A DNA stretch of 64,000 nucleotides from Deinandra increscens subsp. villosa (taxonomy: Eukaryota; Streptophyta; Magnoliopsida; Asterales; Asteraceae). The translations under genes and the position numbers were made by a program. The notes under the pieces were generated by a model. It was not told the origin of the DNA and searched no databases. It saw only the letters and a list, made by a program, of their open reading frames with translations. The stretch is from the NCBI GenBank assembly GCA_039602395.1, contig JBCNJP010000007.1:103804772-103868771 (forward strand), written 5' to 3'. Below, piece after piece: positions 54,752-64,000 of the stretch; the first letter of the stretch is position 1, and each line of letters begins with the position of its first letter.

Positions 54752-56700
54752 ATGGAAATCACTAAGTTTATCTTTTTATCTCTCTCTTTCGCTCTTTTCA
54801 TCGGTGTGGTCAACTGCATTGACTTCACCGAAAAAGACTTAGCGACAGACGATAGCCTGTGGGATTTGTACGAAAGATGGAGAAGCCATCATACTGTTTC
54901 AAGGGACCTTGGTGAGAAACAGAAACGGTTCAACGTGTTCAAGTACAACGTGAACCACATTCACCGCGTGAACCAGATGGACAAGCCATACAAGCTGAAA
55001 CTCAACGAGTTTGCTGATATGACTAACCATGAGTTCAGGGCCGGGTTTGATTCCAAAATCCTGCACTTCAGGATGCTGAAAGGCGAGAGGCGGAGGACCC
55101 CGTTCATGCATGAGAAGACCGCTAATCCGCCACCATCTATTGACTGGAGGAAAAACGGAGCCGTCAACCCTATCAAGAACCAAGGGCAATGTGGTATGGA
55201 AAAATGGGTTCAGGTCAAAACGGGCCGTATATATTAATTTGTCTACCTGTTATCATCCAAATTATTACCTTTTATTGTATAAATTTATATGTTAAATATT
55301 CTTATAAACAGTAAATTATTAATTGAACGATTTAGAAAGTTACATGTATTAAAAAGACCATTTTTGTTAAATGTTACAGGTAGTTGTTGGGCGTTTTCAA
55401 CCATAGTTGGCGTGGAGGGTATCAACAAGATCAAGACTAACAACCTAATTTCTTTATCTGAACAAGAGCTCGTTGATTGCGAATCCGATAACCAAGGATG
55501 CAATGGCGGGTTAATGGAAAACGCATACGAATACATTAAAGAAACGGGCGGGGTTACAACCGAGCAACTTTACCCTTATTTTGCGCGTGACGATCGTTGT
55601 GATGTATCAAAGGTACCGAAAATAAGATTTTAGAATTTGACTTCACCCTGGTTGTGAAGGCTAATGGACCAAATCGGGTCACGTAAAATAATAAAATTTA
55701 ATATAAACCTAAATGATTAAATGGGTCAAACCTCTATATCAAACGGGTCAAATAAATGTTTGTGAAAATGAAATTCGTTCATTAAATCAGATAATTTATG
55801 AAATGATCGATAAATATATATTAAATGGATATACTCTTGCCTTCCAATGTGGAGGTCAGGTAAGGGGTGTTCAAATCCCACCAGACACAAAACTGAATGA
55901 TGAATGAAAAATTATAGAGGTGGGTCAGATGTTTTACTATAGTGGGCCTTAGGGCGGTGGGTTTCCTCTGGGATGGATGTGCAACATAGAGGGTCTTGGT
56001 TACTCGCACGGCATGTGGTCGCAACGTGCCATGATGAGACCCCCGAGTAACCAGTGTTTACCGTTCAAAAGAAATATAATGTTTTCTGGTGAATCTAACC
56101 CGACCCGCCCCACAATTTACCCATCCATTTCACCACCTTTTATAATAATTTTACGAAAAAGAAGTTAACTTTTATGACTATTTTGTTCTGCAGAGAAACT
56201 CTCCTGCAGTAAAAATTGATGGTTATGAAAACATTCCCGCCAATGATGAGAATGCTTTGTTGAGAGCCGTTGCTAATCAGCCTGTATCAATTGCTATAGA
56301 TGCTAGTGGCCTTAATTTCCAATTTTACTCCGAGGTAAAATAGGTTTTTTATTTTATTTTATTTTATTTTTTTTATATACAAAAATGTTAAAATTGTGCA
56401 TATCTTGTTTAGCATATGTTAAAGATTCTTGATGGTGTTTTGTAGGGAGTTTTTAATGGAGTCTGTGGGACTGAACTAAACCATGGTGTGGCGATTGTGG
56501 GATACGGAACGACTCAAGAGGGAACGAATTACTGGATCGTGAGGAACTCGTGGGGGACCGGGTGGGGTGAACAAGGTTACATCAGGATGCAACGCGGGGC
56601 TAATGCGCCTGAGGGGTTGTGTGGGTTAGCCATGGATGCGTCTTACCCGATCAAGGCGTCATCGGATAACCCGAAAAGTGTGGCTAAAGATGAGCTCTAG
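54752..56700 (+). CDS. KDEL-tailed papain-type cysteine endopeptidase (four exons)
   Basis: Exons 54752-55193, 55380-55612, 56194-56334 and 56446-56700; introns 186, 581 and 111 bp, all GT...AG, giving 1071 bases or 356 residues. It makes a secretory-pathway C1A protease. Seen in order: signal peptide (FIFLSLSFALFIGVVNC, residues 6-22); inhibitor propeptide with an ERFNIN-type helix (ERWRSHHTV to KYNVNHIHRVN) and LNEFADMTNHEF; mature start near PPSIDWR; catalytic Gln and Cys in NQGQCG/SCWAFS (split by intron 1); CNGGLMENAY; catalytic His in LNHGVAIVGYG; catalytic Asn in VRNSWGTGWGE; C-terminal KDEL for ER retention. Plant KDEL proteases are stored in ricinosome-type ER bodies and act in programmed cell death of tapetum, endosperm and seedling tissue. 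All key residues are present and no lesion is seen, so a working gene is likely. An AATAAA-like signal lies near 56779. Confidence 0.92.
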
Positions 56701-58577
56701 GGGTATGGAAATTGAGAAATGAGAAATCATCACCTTTATATGTTTTATAGTTCTTGTGTTTCATGATAATAAGAGCATAAATAAATACTTTGAATTCCAG
56801 TTTTCGAGAGTAGTGTTTGTTTGTTAGGGTGTGTTTTTAGGTTGCAATTCTCTTTGTGTGGTTGGTCAAATTAAAGAAATTGGAATTCAAACTTCATTTA
56901 AAATATTGTTTTGTTGTTATAGAATCATAGAATGCTAAATGCTTACATTGAGTAGAAGCTTTTATTTATTTATTCCAATGTACCAATTACAATAAAATGA
57001 TGGTAAGCGGACAACAAGTTGTGCGGAAACCCCATATTAAATAGCAAAACCGCTTACATTTAAAGTTTTGTAAAAAGTTGTTCAATATTATTGTTGTAAT
57101 ATTTTATAAAAATAAAATGTAATCCAGTCTTAACCATAACTGGACTGGATTCTAAAGTTAAGATTTTCTCCTCCACTAAACCGGTACCAACCTAGATCGG
57201 TCCAAACTTGAACCAGTACTAACCAGAATCTTTTTTATCAATAACTACTTTCGACCACGTTGACGGAACCTAATGTTCCGTAAAAAAAACCCGGTTTGTG
57301 AATCTCTGACTTGTTATCATGTCTTTTCTACGAACCCATGTTTCATGGCCCATTGGCCCAACCCAAATACCCAAGTAGCTAACCCTGGTTTATGGCCCAA
57401 TCTCATTGAGATTGTTTTTGGCCCAATCTCATTGAGATGGTTTATGGCCCAATCTCATTGACACCAACCTTTTTTCTCTTCCGTTTCTTCTAAATGGGCT
57501 GTTTTTCGTTTAGTATCAAAACATCATTATCATCACCGAAGTTATCGTTGTAATATATGACTAGGATTATATATGATTGATTAATCATACCGATGAATAT
57601 ATTTAAAATAATTATTGTAAAACTTAATCAAATTATGTTAAAGAAAATATTACAAAAAAGGTGTAGGATATCTCAAATGAATCAAATATGAATAAAGACG
57701 ACAAATGGCCGTACAAAATATTGTCTTCCCAAAGTACCCCGCGTATCCAAGTGATGTCTGCTTTGTTTTTATTCTTTACATAATATCTTGAGTAAATTAC
57801 GTAAATGGTCCCAGTGATTTGGTAAATGTTATCTCAAGTGTAGTGATAAAGCCCTATAAAGTCTCACCTTTGGGCGTTTTTCGTCATGTGACGGATGACG
57901 TGACAAGGGGCTTTATGGATTTAAAAGGTGTAGTGATAAAGCCCTCATGAAGCCCCTATCATTGCTCCATCATTATTTTTTTAATTTAATTAAACAAAAA
58001 AAATAAAAGTCAAGGTTAGTTGCATGAAAATAAACAACAAGAGTGGCATTTTGTGGGCAACGCCTTTGGGCCAAAAAACACCCATAGCGCCCCGGGGGGT
58101 GGTGACCCTAACGCTATGGGGCGCCAAAACGCAAAAAAATCCCCTTTAAACGCTCATTACGTTCAGCCTTATAAGATTTGCATATTTATTTCACTTTCAA
58201 TTCATGGGTTGGATATCCGTTAATAAAGTCACATATATAGATATGAATTTACCATTATACCATCTCTTTAAGATCCAAAATTTCATTTTATCTTTTTCCA
58301 CGATATTTATTTTTGAAATACAGTTTCTGTAAATTCATTTTTGTGTTTTTATCGCTAATTTTTATTACGATATAACTTTTTTCTATTGTCCATATATACC
58401 TCGCAACGTGCTTTTTCCATCTACTTTTGATATTTAAAACAAGGACACGATAACCTTATATGCTTTTCTTTTTTCTATCGCCATGTATACCATCGCGACT
58501 TACTTTTCTCATCGCCATGTTCGAAATTCAAACAATGCGGTATGTTGTTCGTAGATGAAATGTTGGAGGTTCTCTCA
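56701..58577. other. intergenic DNA, no gene seen
   Basis: Contains the presumed 3' UTR of the protease (to about 56800), a threefold short repeat GGCCCAATCTCATTGA near 57395-57460, a repeated GTGTAGTGATAAAGCCCT (57838, 57929), and a GC-rich inverted repeat at 58081-58120. No ORF of interest. Confidence 0.6.
58081..58120. repeat. GC-rich inverted repeat
   Basis: CCCATAGCG (58081-58089) pairs with CGCTATGGG (58112-58120) around a G-rich 22-base loop, extended by GCCCC/GGGGC-like ends. It stands out from its AT-rich setting and is probably the core of a small MITE. Confidence 0.5.
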
Positions 58578-59429
58578 GAGCATTTATATCTCATTCTCCA
58601 TTTCCATCTTTTAAAAATATTCATTCTCTAAATTTATAATAATATTTTATGTAATCTTTCACATCACATACTCCATCTCTATCTCTATATTTCTTTTCTA
58701 TTATTTTTCTCTTTTTTTAATGCTTGAAATACAACATAATTCCTAAGAGCATTCACAACAGGTTGCCCACTTGCATCCACATCTCTATAATTTAAAGGAA
58801 ATGATTCATTTTGTCAACTTTTACTTCTACGCTTCCCATCCTCATACCTCAAATTATGAGGAAAACTAAACTCATCGTTCTAATTTAGCTTCTCACTATT
58901 CATCGCTTCTCACTATTCATCATAGCCCATAATGAAATGAGTGGTTTGTGTAGAGGAGAGAGGAAAAATAATAAAAATAAATAACAAATTATTATTTATT
59001 TGAAGTAGGGATAGATATGGAGAATGAGTAATAAATTTAGTAATTTGATGATTTTTAGTTAATTATATTGATGAAAATGAAGAACATGCTATAAATGCTC
59101 TCAAAATGAAATCTTCATATCCATCTTTATAATTTAACTAGATATCATATTTTTTAAATTTTTTATTAAATTTTATTTAACCCATCATATCTCATTCTCC
59201 ATCTACATCTCATCCCACTTACAAATACTTATTTTATTATATTTTCTCTTCTTAAATACCCATATGCATTTTTAGAGTTTATTACAAACATACTTCTTCA
59301 TGTTTAGAGAATCTCCAATTATTGAACCTTATATTTGAGAGACTCATGAGATGGAGATGGATTCCAATGTAGATAAAAATAAGATTTTAGAAATGAAATT
59401 GAAGATGGAGAACACATTATGAATGCCCT
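58578..59429. mobile_element. two nested MITE-like elements
   Basis: The outer ends, GAGCATTTATATCTCATTCTCC at the left (first 20 bases used) and GGGCATTCATAATGTGTTCTCC inward from the right, are imperfect inverted repeats. Inside, 58746-59101 has its own ends (GAGCATTCACAACAGG and GAGCATTTATAGCATG). Similar AT-rich wording recurs near 32680 and 63340. Target duplications are unclear. Confidence 0.45.
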
Positions 59430-61232
59430 AAAACATAACATTCATGCTTGAGATGCATTATTTAAGATTTAAAAAGTGAATAATAAAGCTCCATATATAA
59501 AGAATCATTAAATTAAAACCTTCTTATTTTATAGATTGAGATGGAGAAGAAAATTATAAAAAAATCTCAAAATTTTAAACATGAAGATAAATACAGAAAA
59601 TGGGTTTTGAATACTTCTAGATCAATATCCATAAGTACAAAAATCAATAATTTATCATATAAAAATAATATTATTATTTTAACTTTCTACCATGTAAAGG
59701 TACCGAAAAAAAAAAGGTAAAAAGACATGAGTTCAAGTGGGCAATCGTGTGGCTTCGATACACACAAACAATACCCATTCCACATATTTATTTGACTAGA
59801 TACTGTTTCAGTCAAACACATTACGACCAAGACAACCCTTGAAAGACAACTCCTAGGATTCACTTAAATAAACAATGGCTTTTAATATTTTAGAAAATAT
59901 TATTATTCTCATTAAAAAGTTTTAATTCTGTTTTCTATATCTTATTTAAGTTGTTTTATTTACCTATATATTTCTATTCGGTTAATGAGGTTTTCTAATA
60001 TGTGTTTTAAAAAAGGTAACATATAAAGTGTAATAAATTCATCTCGAAAATAAAAAAAGATACAAAGATTATTTTTGAAAATTGAAAAGAATACCAAGAT
60101 TCATCTTGAAAAATAAGAAATGTATGAATATTTTTTTTGAAAAATATATTAATTAATTTTCGAGATGCATTTATTACATTTTATTGCGTCCTTATAACAC
60201 ATATTAGAAACTCAAAAGTTAATATCTTAATCCTTTATTCTTTCATGTTTACACGTGTCAATTGAATGCCTAATTTTATATAGTTTGTTACACGGTGTGC
60301 TCTTTTTGTTGACCCCACGTGAGTTCTTGTGGCTTTGCAATGGTTAAATGTGATAAGTCTGCCAATAAAACTAATCAATTATAACCCATTAAATAAAACA
60401 AAAATAATAATCTAAACTAACTTAAAATTTGATAGTTAATAATCAATCAACTAAAACCAAATGATTAAGTCCAACAATTATTCCTAATCGTTTGATGTTC
60501 ACACGGCCTTCACACTAATATTGCTATTGAAAGCGACGATCTTTCTTTACCATACTTTGATCTCTTCTAAACATTTGACCTCCACATTGGTCATGTTCTA
60601 GATCTTTACGGGTTGAATTCCCACAACCATTTACTTATGAGAATTTGTTCCTAGTCGACCTACCCCTGTTATTATGTTTACTTGATCGCTAAACTATCGT
60701 CTTGAATCTTGCTGGCATCGTTTTTAATGCCCCAATTTTGTTGGTTTGTTACCTGCTTAAATACGTTACATGTTGGTGCTTTGGTTAGAGAACTATCAAA
60801 ACTCAATTTGGATTAGAACTTTCATACTCTTGCTATGGTAGCCCATTAGACGAAGACTCCTCTCCCCTTTGAAAGTCGACTCTCAAAACCTTGCTCTAAT
60901 ACTATGCCAGAAAATAAGAGAACATGATAACGTTTTGTGAAAAAACTCTTCCAACCACTATTATATTAGTCAATAAAAAATGCACATTTAAATCCTACAT
61001 CTCTATTTATAAACTAAACAAACTTTAAGATTATGAAAACTCTTCAAAGTAGCAACCAAATAATTCGGTTAAATAAACCAAGGTAAATCTATTCAATAAA
61101 ACCCAACAATTAAAACCTAATAAATATAATACTAATAATCATCTTTTAACTTTTATTTGTAACACGAAAATTTTAATTTCATAGATAAATTTCTCCCTAT
61201 TTTTTAATTGTAGATTTATTACCTACATATGA
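59430..61232. other. AT-rich intergenic DNA, no gene seen
   Basis: No ORF of interest. An imperfect inverted pair (TGTGTTTTAAAAAAGGTAAC near 60001 and its complement-like ATAACACATATTAGAAA near 60195) hints at another decayed MITE; not supported further. Confidence 0.55.
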
Positions 61233-61241
61233 TTAGTTAAC

Positions 61242-62321
61242 GGAAAAACGGATTTTAATAATACAAGTTTCACCTAATTGGCCGATAATAATACGAGTTT
61301 TGAATTTTGCTCACAATAATACTAGTTTTATAGGTGTTGGATTCTAATGATACACCGTTAGTTTTTTATTAACGGTGTTAGTTTTTGCTGAGGTGACAGT
61401 CAATGTGTTCTTTTTTAACAATTATTATAATATAGAGGGACTGATTCTGTTATATCTATAACCTTTATTTATAATATAACCTTTATTTATAATTTTCTAT
61501 AAAGATAAAAAAGAAAAAAGAAATAAAAAGAGGAATCTAGGGTTCCGGCGACCTCCTGCCTTCGTTCACCGGTGACATCAAGCGATCTCCGGCGACCTCA
61601 TTTTTCCGGCGAAGAGAGGAGGTCGAAGGTCGGACACACATTCTTCTCTAAATTCCCTCAAATTTTAAGCAGCTCTTTCAGATCGATCTATTCAGTTTAA
61701 TTTAATCATGCCGTCTTCATCGTCATTTGGATCGGAAGAGGAGAATGAAGGCATGGATTCATACAGGAAAGGAGGCTACCACGCGGTTAGATTGATACCT
61801 TCTCCGGCGGCCGAGCACTAATTTCGGTGTGAACCCGCTGTCTTCGCAAAGATTAATCCGAGCACGGGTCAGAGCACCGATTCCGGTCCATAAATGACGC
61901 TGCTTAGGAGGACAAGATATGCAGCGATGTCGGTCCAATTAGTGGTGTTCCGGCGAGTGTAGGTGGATGAGGGACGCCACTAAAGGTCACCGGCGAGCTT
62001 CTGTTTTTTTGGCCGGTGTGGATCTGTTTTTTCAAAAGATCTGGGTTTTTTTTTTGGAAGAAACTTTTAAGTTTTTCTTTTCCCCTAATCTCTATAGAAA
62101 TTACAAACAAGTCCCTTTCTTTAATAACTTGATAAAATCATGCCATATAGGATCTACGTCACTAGTCCAGTCAGCAAAAACTAACACCGTTAGTAAAAAA
62201 CTAACGGTGTATCATTAGAATCCAACACCTATAAAATTGATATTATTGTGAGGAAAAACTAAAAATTCGTATTATTATCCGCCAACTAGGTAAAACTTGT
62301 ATTATTAAAATCCATTTTTCC
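61242..62321. mobile_element. Mutator-like element with long inverted repeats carrying a gene fragment (Pack-MULE-like)
   Basis: About 155-bp inverted repeats: left starts GGAAAAACGGATTTTAATAA, right read inward GGAAAAATGGATTTTAATAA. Both carry TAGGTGTTGGATTCTAATGA and an internal AACACCGTTAG/CTAACGGTGT. Flanks TTAGTTAAC (61233-61241) and TTAGTTACC (62322-62330) match at 8 of 9 positions, as in Mutator-like elements. The middle (about 61540-61990) is much more GC-rich than the flanks and includes an SR-kinase-like gene start. No transposase. Confidence 0.8.
61708..61797 (+). pseudogene. captured start of an SR-protein-kinase-like gene
   Basis: From ATG at 61708 the frame reads Ser-rich, then acidic (GSEEENEGMD), then YRKGGYHAVR. 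The latter is a motif I associate with the N-terminus of plant SRPK kinases, just before the kinase domain, where the first coding exon often ends. Similarity stops near 61797, and the frame meets a stop at about 61819. The preceding 150 bases look like a GC-rich 5' leader. A captured first exon is the simplest reading; the family call rests on this short motif. Confidence 0.6.
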
Positions 62322-62330
62322 TTAGTTACC

Positions 62331-63862
62331 TAAAACTTTAATCTCACTAACAAGTTATTGAATTAATCAACACAGATTGTAAATACCTATTTACATGTAA
62401 ACATCATGGCAGATATTCGCATATTATGTTTATCAGATGACTACTTATGTTATAAGACTATTTTTCTATCTTTGTGGACACCAACAAATTGTATATGATG
62501 CAAATGATGATATTGACAATATCCTCAATAAACATTTTCTGGATACTACAATGTTCTTATTTGGCATGAAATGTAATAAAACTTATGAACAACGACAAAA
62601 ACTTACTTATATTGTATTCCTTACATAAATTGTGTAGAAAATGAAAGAGCGACGTCTTGGGAACCAAGACAAAGACACTTTCCAATTTATAGAATTCATT
62701 TGATTTTCTATTTCCACAAGATAAATGGGCTTAAATTCTCAAGTTTGTTAAACCATAAGTCGGTGTTCTTGTTATGTTACTAAGTAATATTGATAAAAAA
62801 GTAATGGAAGTAGACTACAAACAATACCAACGGGTAATCATATTATAAATAGATATCATAACTGTAAGTAATATTGAGCATCTTACTTTTATTTTTTTTC
62901 AACTTGATAGACATGTTTAAACAAAATGTTTACTTTTAAATTGCAAAGAAAACAATTTTCATTTTTTTATGTTTTACAATGACAATAATTAAGAGTCAAT
63001 GACGGTCAGTATCAACTGTTAGTTTGTTTTTTATATAACCAGTTTTGCCCATACTCAGATGCGTGCGCATTGTCTAGAGTTAAGTTAAAGTAGAGACGAG
63101 ATGAAACTATTAATTTTGCATAAAGATAGTAAACTTATAAATAGAACATAAAATGTTGTATACAAAGAAATATATGAAGATCTATGAATTTAAACTGCAA
63201 CTTTTTATTTTATTGTCATTGTACATCTGTAATGTCAATCATAATAAATAGTTAGAATTTATAATTTATATTGCTTTTATTATTCACCACGTGTACACGG
63301 ATTTTTAACCTAGTATTTTTTATTAAGTAGATGTGAATGGTAGAAAAAAGGAAAAATTTGAAATCGAAATAAAAGTATCGTTTAACTCAATATAGATAGA
63401 TAAGAGGAATAAGATGCAGAAGATTTTAACAGCAAATTGAGATCACTGACGGACCACTAGCCAACCCGATCATCTCTATTCCCCGAGTACAAGGCCCAAT
63501 GACCACCTTCAAAAGGAAATCCACTATATGTGAGAAAAACCTCTGACTCAAACTCGAACCCCACTTTTTTTTATCACAATCGATTCTTAAACCTAAGATC
63601 TCCATATTACAATGTCGTTGGATGACTCACATCAACCACTTAAGTTGGGCATCTTTAGAAAAGAAATATATGAATGTTTAAAAGTAAAATTATAGAGATT
63701 TAAATATTAAACAGATTATGAAAGGTGTAGGTATTAAAGATTAATGTATTCTCTGTAAGCATTCAATGTGACTTCTCTATCATCATCTCTATAGTTAATA
63801 ATATGATCTAAAATATACATTCATTCCTAAACTTTAAAGATTTTTTTTTCACATCTCGTTTC
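62331..63862. other. AT-rich intergenic DNA, no gene seen
   Basis: Only short ORFs without recognisable content. No transposon ends established. Confidence 0.55.
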
Positions 63863-64000
63863 TTATATCTATATATATTTGATTAAATAACGGATTTTAA
63901 ACTGCTTATTTCTTATTCTTCTATTAATATCCACTCTCTATATATATTCGATTAAATAGCGGATTTTTTACTGCTTATTTTTATTCTTCTATTAATATCC
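63863..64000. repeat. two-copy tandem repeat of about 69 bp at the window edge
   Basis: Two units share TATATATTTGATTAAATAAC, CGGATTTT, ACTGCTTATTT and ATTCTTCTATTAATATCC. The second runs to the last base, so the array may continue. Confidence 0.75.

Overview
This is nuclear DNA from a flowering plant. Two ordinary plant genes with plant splice signals sit in a mass of nested LTR retrotransposons and plant DNA transposons. The retroelement protein families (a Sirevirus-type Ty1/copia with a long second ORF, a Tekay-like Ty3/gypsy, a PIF/Harbinger) look most like those of Asteraceae; that placement is inference from family resemblance, not from a search.

Layout. 1-6837: the 3' part of a Sirevirus-type copia element on +. 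It has the end of pol, a 2.2 kb spacer with structured repeats and palindromes, a 1052-aa second ORF and the 3' LTR. 9305-29156: a broken Tekay-like gypsy element with a 3.0 kb 5' LTR. Its gag is split by a very young 11.2 kb LTR element (12888-24064) with a 5-bp target duplication and no coding capacity (LARD-like). Its pol has three nonsense codons and is fused by deletion to the inside of its 3' LTR. 30224-30582: a Harbinger-type MITE. 30870-32033 (-): an intact single-exon WD40 gene of the JINGUBANG type. 33127-52950: a decayed + strand copia pol cut into pieces by at least four direct insertions, namely a TRIM-like element at its left edge, a solo LTR, a MULE-type MITE and a 7.1 kb PIF/Harbinger. 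The MITE carries a TR-GAG-like element, whose primer-binding site is split by a minus-strand copia. The Harbinger carries a LINE and a 1.8 kb solo LTR. 54752-56700 (+): an intact four-exon papain-type cysteine protease gene ending in KDEL. 56701-64000: AT-rich DNA with MITEs and, at 61242-62321, a MULE that carries the start of an SR-protein-kinase-like gene.

Most unusual signal. Several elements carry short hairpin arrays whose stems differ between copies but stay paired, which points to selected RNA (or single-stranded DNA) structure. Three modules in the Sirevirus spacer (1632-1870) have 9-10 bp stems of different sequence around 42-nt interiors, with covariation also in an inner hairpin. 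Four 35-nt-spaced hairpins lie in the LARD LTR (15378-15503, repeated at 23575-23700), with three compensatory pairs. Hairpin plus polypurine-tract units are duplicated at the 3' ends of two unrelated elements (20953-21086 and 43383-43620). Palindrome arrays lie near TATA boxes in two LTR families. Only the WD40 gene and the KDEL protease look like working host genes; they share no visible pathway.
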